Part shown: in pieces, positions 50,083-63,504 of the stretch
Numbering within the stretch: the stretch's first letter is position 1
Layout: every line of letters starts with the position of its first letter
Assembly (NCBI RefSeq): GCF_010211755.1
Contig: NZ_PDWR01000004.1
Location: forward strand, 1-64,000
From: Pseudoxanthomonas sangjuensis
GTDB lineage: Bacteria; Pseudomonadota; Gammaproteobacteria; Xanthomonadales; Xanthomonadaceae
Reading direction: 5' to 3'
DNA length: 64,000 bases
Notes under the pieces: generated by a model
The model's input: the letters and a program-made list of their open reading frames with translations, nothing else
Database searches by the model: none
Told to the model about the DNA's origin: nothing
Translations under genes and position numbers: made by a program

Positions 50083-50694
50083 TCAGGCCAAGCCTTCGCC
50101 CTTCAACGCGGCCCGCACGCCCGGGTCGGCTTCCATGCGCTGGCGGAACGCGGCGATGTTTTCCAGTCCGGAAAGATCCACGCCGGTGCGATCGGCCCAG
50201 CGCAGGGTCACGTAGAGATACGGGTCGGCGAAGCTGCGGAAACCGGCCAGCCATTGCTTGCCCGCCAGTTGCCGGTCGGCGGCCTCGTACAGCCCGCGCA
50301 GGCGCCGCCGCGCCGCCGCGCGCACGGCCTCGTGCTGGCTTGCGTCGGCGTGGAACGCGCCGGGTACGAACAGCGGCTTGTAGGCCGGGTGCAGGTCGGA
50401 GTTGACGAAGGCCAGCCAGCGCATGGCCTCGGCGCGCTGGCGCGGGCTGCCGTCGCCGGCCAGTCCGGCCTGCGGATGCCGGTCGGCGATGTAGCCGAGG
50501 ATCGCCACGTTCTGGGTCAGGACGAAGTCGCCATCGACGATCGCCGGCACCGTCCCGCCCGGATTGATCGCGAGGTAGGCCGGCGCCTTCATCGCTTCGG
50601 CGGTCATCAGCTCCAGTTCGTAGGGCTGGCCGGTCCATTCCAGGGCGATGTGGTCGGCGGTGGAGCAGGCGCCGGGCTTGCAGTAGAGCTTCAT
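50083..50694 (-). CDS. Glutathione S-transferase, beta-class-like
   Basis: Predicted to conjugate or transfer glutathione to electrophiles in the cytoplasm. The 203-residue protein starts MKLYCKPGACSTADHIALEW, the N-terminal thioredoxin fold with Cys10 of beta-class bacterial GSTs, then NPGGTVPAIVDGDFVLTQNV with the cis-proline. The helical C-terminal domain ends with SFADPYLYVTLRWADR. Its upstream region carries GATAAT on the - strand inside the terminator of the wall-hydrolase gene. Confidence 0.9.
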   Translation of the reverse strand: MKLYCKPGACSTADHIALEWTGQPYELELMTAEAMKAPAYLAINPGGTVPAIVDGDFVLTQNVAILGYIADRHPQAGLAGDGSPRQRAEAMRWLAFVNSDLHPAYKPLFVPGAFHADASQHEAVRAAARRRLRGLYEAADRQLAGKQWLAGFRSFADPYLYVTLRWADRTGVDLSGLENIAAFRQRMEADPGVRAALKGEGLA

Positions 50695-50708
50695 GCGGGA
50701 TCCTGACG

Positions 50709-50737
50709 AAAAAGGGTCCGGGAATTATCCCAGACCC
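50709..50737 (-). terminator. - strand terminator of the wall-hydrolase gene, overlapping a GST promoter element
   Basis: On the - strand a GGGTC-x-GGGA/TCCC-x-GACCC type stem (50714-50737) is followed by TTTTT (50709-50713). The same bases contain TGGGATAAT on that strand, an extended -10-like element 30 nt before the GST ATG. Terminator and promoter thus appear to overlap. Confidence 0.6.
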
Positions 50738-50780
50738 TCCGCTTGCGTCGATGCGACCGTAGTCGACCGGCCGGGTGCCG

Positions 50781-51224
50781 TCAGAGCTTCTGCACGCGAT
50801 AGAACGTGTGGTCGCCGATCGTCGCCACCTGGTAGGCGTTGCGCCAGCTCGGCGCGGCGATGGCGTGGGCGGCGAAGTGGCTGGCGCCGGGCACGATCTC
50901 CTGGCGCTGGCCGGCGGGCAGGGCCCAGTTGCGCTCGGCGCCCAGCGCGACCTTGATCGAGCGCGCCCAGGCATCGCCGTTCTTCAGGCGGGTGCCGGGG
51001 GCGACCAGGCTCGGCGCGAACTGCTTGCGTGCGGTGACGACCTCGCACATCGAGTCGCCCCACAGGCCGCTGTCGAGGCGGCGCAGGGCGACCTCGGCCA
51101 CGGCCTGCTGGCCGCGCAGGGTCTGGTCGCGGGCTTCCAGGTAAACCGTGGTGCTGAGGCACAGCGAGTCGGCGGCCGGCTGCGGCAGCAATTGCGACAG
51201 CCAAAGGATCCAGGCCAGTTTCAT
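50781..51224 (-). CDS. SleB/CwlJ-like cell wall hydrolase
   Basis: A predicted peptidoglycan hydrolase of the Hydrolase_2 (SleB/CwlJ) type. The start ATG at 51224 follows GGAGTAACG on this strand, giving 147 residues with a short hydrophobic N-terminus (MKLAWILWLSQLLPQPAADS), a likely export signal. The catalytic-region motif is TTVYLEARDQTLRGQQAVAE with the glutamate after YL. The late motif GASHFAAH is present. It is the domain alone, as in many proteobacterial paralogues. Confidence 0.85.
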   Translation of the reverse strand: MKLAWILWLSQLLPQPAADSLCLSTTVYLEARDQTLRGQQAVAEVALRRLDSGLWGDSMCEVVTARKQFAPSLVAPGTRLKNGDAWARSIKVALGAERNWALPAGQRQEIVPGASHFAAHAIAAPSWRNAYQVATIGDHTFYRVQKL

Positions 51225-51534
51225 CGTTACTCCTTGCTCCGTCTTGCTCGTGCGTCCCTGCCTTCTCCAACGGGGGAGACGGTACGGGTGGGACACGGAT
51301 GGGGCGTCATGGGGAGGCGACCTTCACACGGGTCGCCCGGGTCCGGCCAAGGTGCAGAGGGGCCGGGTTGGCCTGCCGGAACTGGGTGGCGGGCCGGAAA
51401 AGTGTGCGCACGGTACGGTTACGAAGCCGAACTGTGGCTGAACCCGGTGACTTGACAGGCGGCCTAACTGTTTGATCGGGAATGGATTTGTTGCGTGCTC
51501 GCGAATGCAGTTCAGGCGCTGCCCGAGCTCGGCC
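51225..51534. other. Noncoding gap between the wall hydrolase and fadH genes
   Basis: In this 310-bp stretch I see no credible gene or RNA. It contains a TTCTCC-AAC-GGGGGAGA stem near 51263 and an isolated TTGACA (51452-51457) without a matching -10. fadH ends at 51535 on the - strand, so part of this is its 3' region and part the promoter of the hydrolase gene. Confidence 0.5.
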
Positions 51535-54829
<3,295 letters not shown>

Positions 54830-54835
54830 GCCGGG

Positions 54836-55852
54836 TCACCAGCCGGACAGGGTCAGCTTGCCGATCGTCGTGCCCGATTCCAGCTGGCGGTGCGCCTCGC
54901 GCAGGCTGGCGGCATTGATCGGCGACAGGTTGCGGGTCTGCGTGCCGTGCAGCCTGCCGGCGTCGACCAGTTCGGCCACCCGGGCGAGGATGCGGCCCTG
55001 TTCGTCCATGTCCGCGGTACGGAAGCGGGGGCGGGCGAACATGAATTCCCAGTGGATGCCGATGCACTTGGCCTTGTACGGGTCGCCGATGCGCAACGCG
55101 CCGGCCGGCTCGACGATCAGGCCGACATGGCCTTGCGGCGCGAGCAGTTCGCCCAGTTCCTGCCAGTAGCGGTCGGTGTCGGCCAGGTTCAGTGCCGCCT
55201 CCACTTGCGCCAGGCCCAGCGCCTGCAGTTGCGGCGCCAGCGGCTGGCGGTGGTCGACCACCGCATCGGCGCCCATCCGCCGGCACCAGTCGATGGATTC
55301 CGTGCGCGAGGCGGTGGCGACGACGCGGAATCCGGCCAGCTTCGCCAGCTGGATCGCGATCGAGCCGACGCCGCCGGCGCCGGCGATCACCAGCAGGGTC
55401 CTGCCCGCGCCGCCGCCCTCGAAGGCGTAGGGCATGCGCTGGAACAACAGCTCCCAGGCAGTGATCGCGGTCAATGGCAAGGCGGCGGCCTGGGCGAAGT
55501 CGAGCGAGGCCGGCTTCTTCGCCACCAGCCGTTCGTCGACCAGCTGGAACTCGGCATTGCTGCCGGGGCGGGTCACGTCGCCCGCGTAGTAGACTGCATC
55601 GCCCGGCCCGAAACCGGTCACTTCGGCGCCGATCGCGTCGACCGTGCCGGCGGCGTCATAGCCCAGCACGCGTGGCTGCGGTTCGACCTGCGGCTTCGGC
55701 GCGCGGACCTTGGCGTCGACCGGGTTGACCGAAACCGCCTCGACCCGGACCCGCAGGTCGCGCGGGCCAGGGATGGGCACGGGCAGGTCCGCATCGAGCA
55801 GCGAGCCGGGGTCGTCTATGGGCAGATAACGGGTCAGGACGACGGATTTCAT
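54836..55852 (-). CDS. MDR-family NADPH:quinone oxidoreductase-like protein
   Basis: A medium-chain dehydrogenase/reductase of 338 residues with a GroES-like N-terminus (VLGYDAAGTVDAIGAEVTGF) and a Rossmann domain (LLVIAGAGGVGSIAIQLAKL). The zinc-ligand cysteines and histidine of true alcohol dehydrogenases are missing, so it is the zinc-free quinone-reductase branch despite the common name. It is first in the - strand operon with the PatB-like gene; the GTTAACGTTAAC palindrome lies about 50 bp upstream of its start. Confidence 0.9.
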   Translation of the reverse strand: MKSVVLTRYLPIDDPGSLLDADLPVPIPGPRDLRVRVEAVSVNPVDAKVRAPKPQVEPQPRVLGYDAAGTVDAIGAEVTGFGPGDAVYYAGDVTRPGSNAEFQLVDERLVAKKPASLDFAQAAALPLTAITAWELLFQRMPYAFEGGGAGRTLLVIAGAGGVGSIAIQLAKLAGFRVVATASRTESIDWCRRMGADAVVDHRQPLAPQLQALGLAQVEAALNLADTDRYWQELGELLAPQGHVGLIVEPAGALRIGDPYKAKCIGIHWEFMFARPRFRTADMDEQGRILARVAELVDAGRLHGTQTRNLSPINAASLREAHRQLESGTTIGKLTLSGW

Positions 55853-55900
55853 GGGGCAAAACCCTTGGTCGGAAGACTGTTTATCCGACGGTACTGTTAT

Positions 55901-55912
55901 GTTAACGTTAAC
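55901..55912. promoter_or_regulatory. GTTAACGTTAAC palindrome in the divergent region
   Basis: A perfect 12-bp palindrome with a central CG between the oxidoreductase operon (-) and the OmpA-family gene (+). This form is typical of operators for LacI- or TetR-type repressors. A CATAAT hexamer (55933-55938) lies 21 bp to the right and could be the -10 for the OmpA gene, leaving a leader of about 120 nt. No regulator gene is adjacent. Confidence 0.45.
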
Positions 55913-56064
55913 GAAGCCTTCACTTCGTCACGCATAATGTTTGACGACGATGGCATGCAGACATGGTCGTCTGGCGGTCGGAAAAGTAATTTCGGAACCA
56001 CCCGAGTTGTACCTGGGACGTCTTAACAACCCCCCTCTGTTTTCATTGGTAAAAGGAGCTGCAA

Positions 56065-57090
56065 ATGAACAAGAAACTTCTCTGTGCCGCGTTGCTCGCG
56101 GGGCTGGGCGTGGCGCAGGCCGCATCCGCCCAGGAGTTCGATGATCGCTGGTACCTGACGGGCGCCGTCGGCGTCAACGTGCAGGACAACGACCGCAACA
56201 CCGACGACGCCGCGTTCGGTGCGCTGGGTCTGGGCAAGTTCATCAGCCCGAACTGGTCGGTCGACGGCGAACTCAACTACCAGAACCCGAGCCTGTCGAC
56301 CAATCCGAACCTGAACTGGAGCCAGTACGGCATCTCGCTGGACCTGCGCCGCCACTTCATGATGGCCGATCGCAACTGGCACCCGTACCTGCTTGCGGGC
56401 CTGGGCTACCAGCGTGCCGAAGAAGAGTTCGACGCGTTCCCGAGCCCGGATTCGCCGGGGCAGCGTGAGGAAGGCGGTTTCGCCGCCAAGCTGGGCGGCG
56501 GTATCCAGTCGGAACTGGGCAAGGTCGGCGTGCGCGCCGAACTGGCCTACCGCATCGACTTCGACGACTCGGCGATCGGCCCGTCGTACGACGGTTCGGT
56601 CGACGACGCCGACAGCTTCGGCGACCTGCTGGCTTCGGTCGGCATCGTGATCCCGCTGGGCGAAAAGGCCGCCCCGCCGCCGCCGCCGGCTCCGGAGCCC
56701 GCTCCGGCCCCGCCGCCGCCGCCGCCGGCCCCGGACAAGATCACGATCGACCTGAACGGCGTGAACTTCGATTTCGACAAGGACACGCTGCGTCCCGATT
56801 CGATCGAGATCCTCGACACCGCGGCCGAGATCCTGACCCGCTACCCGGATCTGCGCGTCGAAGTCGCCGGCCACACCGACCTGTGCGGCAAGGATGCGTA
56901 CAACCAGAGCCTGTCGGAGCGTCGCGCCCGCGTGGTGTACGACTACCTGACCGGCAAGGGCATCGATGCCGGCCGCCTGTCTGGCCCGATCGGTTACGGC
57001 GAAAGCCGTCCGCTGGAGCCGACCGAGCAGACGCTGCCGGGCTGCAAGAGCGAGAAGAACCGCCGCACCGAGCTGAACGTCCTGAACTGA
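56065..57090 (+). CDS. OmpA-family outer membrane protein
   Basis: A 341-residue two-domain protein. The signal peptide is about 1-22 (MNKKLLCAALLAGLGVAQAA then SA), followed by an OmpA-like eight-strand barrel (about 23-205). A Pro/Ala linker (about 204-226) then leads to a C-terminal peptidoglycan-binding OmpA domain with NFDFDKDTLRPDSIEIL, VEVAGHTD and NQSLSERRARVVYDYL. It anchors the outer membrane to the wall and may form small pores. The start ATG follows AAAAGGAGCTGCAA, a strong ribosome-binding site. Confidence 0.95.
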   Translation: MNKKLLCAALLAGLGVAQAASAQEFDDRWYLTGAVGVNVQDNDRNTDDAAFGALGLGKFISPNWSVDGELNYQNPSLSTNPNLNWSQYGISLDLRRHFMMADRNWHPYLLAGLGYQRAEEEFDAFPSPDSPGQREEGGFAAKLGGGIQSELGKVGVRAELAYRIDFDDSAIGPSYDGSVDDADSFGDLLASVGIVIPLGEKAAPPPPPAPEPAPAPPPPPPAPDKITIDLNGVNFDFDKDTLRPDSIEILDTAAEILTRYPDLRVEVAGHTDLCGKDAYNQSLSERRARVVYDYLTGKGIDAGRLSGPIGYGESRPLEPTEQTLPGCKSEKNRRTELNVLN

Positions 57091-57146
57091 TTTTCAGGCG
57101 TTCCTCAACGGGCAGCCGATCGCATCGGTCGCCCGCCAGGCAATCC

Positions 57147-57177
57147 CACGAAACCCGGCCCCGTGCCGGGTTTCGTG
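57147..57177 (+). terminator. Hairpin terminator after the OmpA-family gene
   Basis: CACGAAACCCGGC (57147-57159) pairs perfectly with GCCGGGTTTCGTG (57165-57177) around CCCGT, 57 nt after the stop. The T-run is poor (CGTCTG). Confidence 0.75.
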
Positions 57178-57352
57178 CGTCTGCGGCATCGTATCGCTGC
57201 GGTGCGCCGAAACGGCCGTGACGCAGTCCACGCTTGCCGCACGCGGCGCGGGCAATATTCGAACTGGAGTCACGTTGTCACATTCCGCCGCTTGCCCTCG
57301 CGCAAAAGCCCGACCAAACTTCGGGCCGTCCAAACCTCGGGGATCCATCGAT

Positions 57353-57880
57353 ATGCGCAAGTTCGTTTTTGCCGGTCTGTCGCTTCTGGGCATCGCTTCG
57401 GCGGCGCAGGCCGCGTCGAATTGCGCCGAAATGGCCGCCGCGCAGCCCGTGCCGGCGCGCGCCACGCTGGCTTCGCCGCTGTCGGGCGAACTGGTCGGCG
57501 CCAATACCCGGTTGGGCGCGCCCAGCGGCGTGCTGGCCAGCGCCTACGACGAGACCCTGTCGGTCGACCGGGTGCTGTTGCGCCAGCGCGTGGAGGCCTG
57601 CAAGCAGGTGGCGGCCGCCGACGATGCCAAGCAGCCGGCGGAAGCGCCCAAGGCCAACGATCCGACCGCTTACAAGCCGAAGACCCAGTACGACAACACG
57701 CCGTACCGCTTCAGCATGACCCAGAACGGCAAGAAGATGACCGCCGACGACTTCGACGCCTGGCTGAAGGCCACCGGTTACAGCGCCGGCCGTCGTGCCG
57801 ATACCGCCCCCAAGCCGGTCGAAACGCCGGTTGCCGAGCCGGAACCGACCGACAAGAAGGGCAAGAAGAAGAAAAAGTAA
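57353..57880 (+). CDS. Secreted hypothetical protein with lysine-rich tail
   Basis: I do not recognise the family. The start ATG at 57353 (MRKFVFAGLSLLGIASAAQA) gives 175 residues with a clear signal peptide cut after about residue 20, so it is probably periplasmic. The mature part has two cysteines (NCAEMAA and EACKQVA) that could form a disulfide. It has a Pro/Ala/Asp-rich middle, an SMTQNGKKMTADDFDAWLKA segment and a C-terminus of nearly pure lysine (KKGKKKKK). A longer frame from 57218 has no signal. It sits between two terminators and so is a single-gene unit. Confidence 0.85.
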   Translation: MRKFVFAGLSLLGIASAAQAASNCAEMAAAQPVPARATLASPLSGELVGANTRLGAPSGVLASAYDETLSVDRVLLRQRVEACKQVAAADDAKQPAEAPKANDPTAYKPKTQYDNTPYRFSMTQNGKKMTADDFDAWLKATGYSAGRRADTAPKPVETPVAEPEPTDKKGKKKKK

Positions 57881-57902
57881 GCTTTCCAGGGGAAGTCGCG
57901 AC

Positions 57903-57937
57903 ACACGAACGGCCGGGGCGAACCCGGCCGTTCGTGT
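57903..57937 (+). terminator. Intrinsic terminator after the secreted hypothetical gene
   Basis: A perfect 15-bp stem (57903-57917/57923-57937) with a 5-nt loop GCGAA, followed by TT. It lies 22 nt after the stop and 52 nt before the next gene. Confidence 0.88.
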
Positions 57938-57989
57938 TTGCGTTGGCCGGATTTGCTAGCGTGTGGCGCCGCTCCCGGAGGATCGATGC

Positions 57990-58745
57990 ATGAACAGCGC
58001 CACGCGCGCCCGTCCGCCGCGCCACGGATTGGCGCGGGTATTGTCGAAGCGGGGCCTATGCTCGCGCAGCGAGGCGGCGCGCTGGATCGCCGCCGGCCGG
58101 GTCAGCGTCGACGGCAGGATCGTGCGCGATGCCGAATTCCCGATCGACGCGGGCCGGCGCATCGCCGTGGACGGCCGCGGGATCGGCGATGCAACCAGGG
58201 TGGATCGCGTCTACCTGATGCTCAACAAGCCGCGCGGGCTGGTCACCACGGCCAGCGACGAGCGCGGCCGCGACACGGTGTACCGCTGCTTCGACGGTGC
58301 GCGCCGGGACGGGAAGGAAATCGGCTGGATCGCGCCGGTCGGGCGCCTCGACAAGGCCAGCGAGGGCCTGCTGCTGTTCAGCAACGACCCGCAGTGGGCG
58401 GCGCGCATCACCGATCCGGCCGGCGGCCCGGACAAGACCTACCACGTGCAGGTCGATGCGATACCCGATGAAGCGTTGCTTGCGCGGTTGCTGGAAGGCG
58501 TCGATGCGGATGGCGAACGACTGTCGGCGAAGGCGGCGACGCTGTTGCGCGCCGGCGAAAAGAACTCATGGCTGGAAATCGTGCTTGACGAAGGCCGCAA
58601 CCGGCAGATCCGCCGGTTGCTCGCCGCTTTCGGCATCAACGTGCTGCGGCTGGTGCGCGTGGCCATCGGCGGATTGCGGCTTGGCGATTTGCCGAAAGGC
58701 CAGTGGCGCGAACTGAGCGCGGCGGAAATCGAAATGTTGTCGTAG
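57990..58745 (+). CDS. RsuA/RluB/E/F-family rRNA pseudouridine synthase
   Basis: Isomerises a uridine in ribosomal RNA to pseudouridine. The start chosen is the ATG at 57990 (MNSATRARPPRHGLARVLSK), 9 nt after GGAG, giving 251 residues; another frame starts nine codons earlier. An S4 RNA-binding domain (about 14-60, LCSRSEAARWIAAGRVSVDG) precedes the catalytic domain with the aspartate in GRLDKASEGLLLFSND and the conserved EGRNRQIRRLLAAFG. Length and form suggest RluF- or RluB-like; the exact target cannot be set. Confidence 0.92.
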   Translation: MNSATRARPPRHGLARVLSKRGLCSRSEAARWIAAGRVSVDGRIVRDAEFPIDAGRRIAVDGRGIGDATRVDRVYLMLNKPRGLVTTASDERGRDTVYRCFDGARRDGKEIGWIAPVGRLDKASEGLLLFSNDPQWAARITDPAGGPDKTYHVQVDAIPDEALLARLLEGVDADGERLSAKAATLLRAGEKNSWLEIVLDEGRNRQIRRLLAAFGINVLRLVRVAIGGLRLGDLPKGQWRELSAAEIEMLS

Positions 58746-58768
58746 GGGGCACGGCGCGCCGTGCCCCC
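58745..58768. terminator. Bidirectional terminator-like palindrome between convergent genes
   Basis: A perfect 24-bp palindrome (58745-58756 complementary to 58757-58768) begins at the last base of the pseudouridine synthase stop and lies 10 bp from the end of kbl. It could end transcription in both directions, although there is no T-run. Confidence 0.65.
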
Positions 58769-58778
58769 GCGGCGCGCG

Positions 58779-59984
<1,206 letters not shown>

Positions 59985-60048
59985 GCGGGCATCGATTGGG
60001 GAAAGCGCCATTTTAGCCGGGACGGCGCCGGTGCCCGTCACGTCATGC

Positions 60049-60111
60049 GCGCTGGCTATCAGCGGCTAGCGCGAAGTCATTTCCGCCTGCGAAACTGAAT
60101 AGGGAGTATTC
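60049..60111. promoter_or_regulatory. Inverted repeats in the kbl/porin divergent region
   Basis: The 164-bp region holds an imperfect inverted repeat GCGCTGGC/GCTAGCGC (about 60050-60073) and GAATA-GGGAG-TATTC (60097-60111). The second lies about 40 bp before the porin ATG. Either could bind a regulator of the sulfate operon, CysB being the obvious family candidate, but no clear CysB consensus or -35/-10 pair is seen. Confidence 0.35.
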
Positions 60112-60148
60112 CACTTCCGGCCGTCGGCCAACATGCGGGGAAATCGAA

Positions 60149-61600
60149 ATGCGGGCGAAGTCGTCCACGGGTGCCAGGGGCGGGAAGCGCGGCCTCAGGT
60201 TGATGGGGGCGGCGCTGTGTTCGCTGGCGGTTCCGGCGTTCGCGCAGGACAAGCCGACGGTGGAGGAGTTGCAGCGCAGGCTCGAAGCGCTCGAACGCCG
60301 GCTGGGCGGCGATGCCGCCGTCGGCGAGGACGGGCAGGGCGAGGCCAGCCTCGCCGACCTCGACCAGCGCCTGCGCATCCTCGAGCGCAGGCTCGAACTG
60401 CAGGAAGAAGACCGCGTCGCCAAGGCCAAGGAGGCGTCGGTGGTAGCCGTCAACGACAAGGGCGCGGCGCTGAAGTCGGCCGATGGCGCCTACGAAGTCA
60501 GGATCCGCGGCCTGCTGCAGGGCGACGGCCGCTTCTTCGACAGCGGCGTCCCGGCATCGGCCAACGACACTTTCCTGCTGCGCACGGCGCGCCCGACCAT
60601 CGAAGGTACGCTGGGCAAGTGGGTCGGCTTCCGCTTCACCCCGGAGTTCGCCGGCGACAGCGCCAGCATCGTCGATGCCTACGCGGACCTGAAGTTCAGC
60701 CCGGCCGCGACCGTGCGGCTGGGCAAGTTCACCTCGCCGGTGGGCCTGGAACGCCTGCAGTCGTCGTCGGCGCTGTCCGACGTCGAGCGTGCGCTGCCCA
60801 GCGAGATCGCGCCGAACCGCGACATCGGCGTGCAGTTGCAGGGTGAGCTGGCGCAGGGCCGCGTCGGCTACGCGATTGGCGTGTTCAACGGCACGGTCGA
60901 CGGCCGCGACGCGGTCACCAGCAACCCCGACGACAATTTCGAATACGCCGGCCGCGTGTTCTTCGAGCCGTTCAAGAACGGCCCGGGATTCTGGTCGGGG
61001 CTGGGCTTCGGCCTCGGCGCCGGCGTCGGCGACGTGGAAGGCAGCGGCAACAACTTCCTGCCGCGCTATCGCACGCCGGGACAGCAGCAGTTCTTCGCCT
61101 ACCGCGGTGCGGTGGCCGCCGACGGCCGCCATGTCCGCTGGTCGCCGCAGGGCTATTTCTATCGCAACCGTTTCGGCCTGCTCGCCGAATACATCGTGGC
61201 GAAGCAGGAGTTGCTGGTCGGCGAAACCCGCGCCGAACTGGAGAACAGGTCGTGGCAGGCCACCGCCAGCTACGTGCTGACCGGCGAGGACGCCAACTAC
61301 CGCGGCGTGGTCAGGCCGTCGCATCCGTTCGCGCCAGGCAAGGGCGGCTGGGGGGCGTGGGAACTGGTCGGCCGCTACGGCGTGCTGGAAGTCGACGAGG
61401 ACAGTTTCCCGCTGTTCGCCGACCCGACGGCATCCGCCGGCGAGGCCAGGGCCTGGGTGCTGGGCTTGAACTGGTATCTCAACAGCAACCTGAAACTGGT
61501 ACTTAACTATTTGGATACAAGTTTCGAAGGCGGAAATGCTAATGGTGCGGATCGCGAGGACGAGAAAGCCGTGTTCGCCCGCCTGCAGGTCGCCTTCTGA
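60149..61600 (+). CDS. OprP/OprO-type outer membrane porin, probably for sulfate
   Basis: A 483-residue porin with a signal peptide (about 1-33, ending VPAFAQ), a coiled coil (about 37-90: [32 protein letters not shown]) and a 16-strand-type OprP/OprO barrel. The barrel segments include [20 protein letters not shown] and [19 protein letters not shown], ending in the outer-membrane signal LQVAF. The family in Pseudomonas takes up phosphate or pyrophosphate. Here it lies 22 nt before sbp-cysT-cysW, so sulfate or another sulfur oxyanion is the likely cargo; that is inference from context. Confidence 0.88.
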   Translation: MRAKSSTGARGGKRGLRLMGAALCSLAVPAFAQDKPTVEELQRRLEALERRLGGDAAVGEDGQGEASLADLDQRLRILERRLELQEEDRVAKAKEASVVAVNDKGAALKSADGAYEVRIRGLLQGDGRFFDSGVPASANDTFLLRTARPTIEGTLGKWVGFRFTPEFAGDSASIVDAYADLKFSPAATVRLGKFTSPVGLERLQSSSALSDVERALPSEIAPNRDIGVQLQGELAQGRVGYAIGVFNGTVDGRDAVTSNPDDNFEYAGRVFFEPFKNGPGFWSGLGFGLGAGVGDVEGSGNNFLPRYRTPGQQQFFAYRGAVAADGRHVRWSPQGYFYRNRFGLLAEYIVAKQELLVGETRAELENRSWQATASYVLTGEDANYRGVVRPSHPFAPGKGGWGAWELVGRYGVLEVDEDSFPLFADPTASAGEARAWVLGLNWYLNSNLKLVLNYLDTSFEGGNANGADREDEKAVFARLQVAF

Positions 61601-61622
61601 ACCCGATGACGGAGAACCGCAA

Positions 61623-62648
61623 ATGAAAACCACCCCACGCATCCTCCGCCACCTGTTTCCGTTGCTGGCCGGCTTCGTGCTGGTCCTGGCTTTCGCCGCG
61701 ACGGCGAAGGACCTGAAGCTGCTCAACGTGTCCTACGACCCGACCCGCGAGCTGTACCGCGACTTCAATGCCGCGTTCGCGAAGCACTGGCAGGAAACCA
61801 GGGGCCAGAAGGTCGAGATCGAGACCTCGCACGGCGGCTCCGGCAAGCAGGCGCGCGCGGTGATCGACGGCCTCGAGGCCGACGTGGTCACGCTGGCGCT
61901 GGCCTACGACATCGACAACATCGCCCAGCGCTCGAAGCTGTTCCCCGCCGACTGGCAGAAACGCCTGCCCGACAACAGCGCGCCGTACACCTCGACGATC
62001 GTGTTCCTGGTGCGCAAGGGCAACCCGAAGAACATCCGCGACTGGAACGACCTGATCCATCGCGGCGTCTCGGTGATCACGCCGAACCCGAAGACCTCCG
62101 GCGGCGCGCGCTGGAACTACCTGGCGGCGTGGGCCTACGGGCTGAAGATCTTCAAGGGCGACGAAGCCAAGACCCGGATGTACGTCGAGGCGCTGTTCAA
62201 GCACGTGCCGGTGCTCGACACCGGCGCGCGCGGCGCCACCACCACCTTCGTCCAGCGCGGCATCGGCGACGTGCTGCTGGCGTGGGAGAACGAAGCCTTC
62301 CTGTCGATCGAGGAACTGGGCCCGGACAAGTTCGACATCGTGGTGCCGTCGCTGTCCATCCTGGCCGAGCCGCCGGTGGCGCTGGTCGACAGGAACGTCG
62401 ACCGGCACGACAGCCGCGAGGTCGCGCAGGCCTACCTGCAGTACCTGTATTCGCCGGAAGGGCAGCGCATCGCGGCGAAGCACTATTACCGCCCGCGCAA
62501 GCCGGAATACGCCGACCCGAAGGACGTCGCGCGCTTCCCGAAGCTGGAGCTGGTGACCATCGAGGGCACCTTCGGTTCGTGGGAGCAGGCGCAGAAGAAG
62601 CACTTCGCCGATGGCGGCGTGTTCGACCAGATCCAGTCCGGACGCTGA
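61623..62648 (+). CDS. sbp: Periplasmic sulfate-binding protein
   Basis: Delivers sulfate to the CysTW permease. The start is the ATG at 61623 ([20 protein letters not shown]), giving 341 residues with an N-terminal signal of about 35 residues. Family motifs are [36 protein letters not shown]-like sequence and [11 protein letters not shown]. It follows the porin gene by 22 nt, and cysT begins one base after its stop, so it is cotranscribed. Confidence 0.95.
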   Translation: MKTTPRILRHLFPLLAGFVLVLAFAATAKDLKLLNVSYDPTRELYRDFNAAFAKHWQETRGQKVEIETSHGGSGKQARAVIDGLEADVVTLALAYDIDNIAQRSKLFPADWQKRLPDNSAPYTSTIVFLVRKGNPKNIRDWNDLIHRGVSVITPNPKTSGGARWNYLAAWAYGLKIFKGDEAKTRMYVEALFKHVPVLDTGARGATTTFVQRGIGDVLLAWENEAFLSIEELGPDKFDIVVPSLSILAEPPVALVDRNVDRHDSREVAQAYLQYLYSPEGQRIAAKHYYRPRKPEYADPKDVARFPKLELVTIEGTFGSWEQAQKKHFADGGVFDQIQSGR

Positions 62649-62649
62649 G

Positions 62650-63504
62650 ATGGCGGTCGTGCGCCTGCCAACGCCGCGCCGGCGCCGGGTGATCCCCGGC
62701 TTCGGCCTGAGCCTGGGCTACACCCTGTTCTGGCTCGGCCTGATCGTGCTGATCCCGCTGGCCGGCGTGTTCCTCAAGAGCGCCGGGCTGGGTTGGCACG
62801 GGATCTGGCGGATCTGGAGCGAGCCGCGCGTGCTGTCAGCGCTGTCGGTCAGCTTCGGCACCGCGTTGGCCGCCGCGGCGTTCAACGCGGCGCTGGGCAC
62901 GCTGGTGGCGTGGGTGCTGGTGCGCTATCGCTTCCCCGGCAAGCGCCTGTTCGACGCGATGATCGACCTGCCGTTTGCGTTGCCGACCGCCGTGGCCGGC
63001 ATCGCGCTGGCCGCGCTGTACGGACCGAACGGCTGGCTCGGGCGCTGGCTCGAAACGGCGGGCATCAAGGTCGCGTACACGCCGCTCGGCATCGTCGTCG
63101 CCCTGGTGTTCATCGGCCTGCCGTTCGTGGTGCGGGTGGTGCAGCCGGTGCTGGCCGACATCGAGGGCGAATTCGAGGAGGCCGCGGCCACGCTGGGCGC
63201 GAGTCGCTGGCAGACGGTGTGGCGGGTGGTGCTGCCGTCGCTGTGGCCGGCGGTGCTGGCCGGCTTCGCGCTGGCGTTCGCCCGCGGCGTCGGCGAATAC
63301 GGCTCGGTGATCTTCATCGCCGGCAACCTGCCGAACGTGTCGGAGATCGCGCCGCTGCTGATCGTGATCAAGCTGGAAGAGTTCGACTATGCTGGCGCCA
63401 CCGCGATCGCGGCGGCGATGCTGCTGTTGTCGTTCGCGCTGCTGTTCGCCGTCAACACCCTGCAGTCGCGGTTGCTGCGTTCCGAACGCAGGGGCCGCAG
63501 ATGA
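62650..63504 (+). CDS. cysT: Sulfate ABC transporter permease CysT (CysU)
   Basis: One of two inner-membrane permeases of the sulfate/thiosulfate ABC importer. The start ATG at 62650 is one base after the sbp stop ([20 protein letters not shown]), giving 284 residues. About six membrane helices surround the ATPase-coupling EAA loop [37 protein letters not shown] is typical of CysT. It overlaps cysW by four bases (ATGA). Confidence 0.95.
   Translation: MAVVRLPTPRRRRVIPGFGLSLGYTLFWLGLIVLIPLAGVFLKSAGLGWHGIWRIWSEPRVLSALSVSFGTALAAAAFNAALGTLVAWVLVRYRFPGKRLFDAMIDLPFALPTAVAGIALAALYGPNGWLGRWLETAGIKVAYTPLGIVVALVFIGLPFVVRVVQPVLADIEGEFEEAAATLGASRWQTVWRVVLPSLWPAVLAGFALAFARGVGEYGSVIFIAGNLPNVSEIAPLLIVIKLEEFDYAGATAIAAAMLLLSFALLFAVNTLQSRLLRSERRGRR

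Noticed and set aside
51148-51441. Small + strand open frame between the wall hydrolase and fadH genes
   Set aside because: No ribosome-binding site, biased composition and overlap with the - strand hydrolase gene.
54836-55852. Zinc-dependent alcohol dehydrogenase
   Set aside because: The catalytic and structural zinc ligands are not present; the protein fits the zinc-free quinone oxidoreductase branch.
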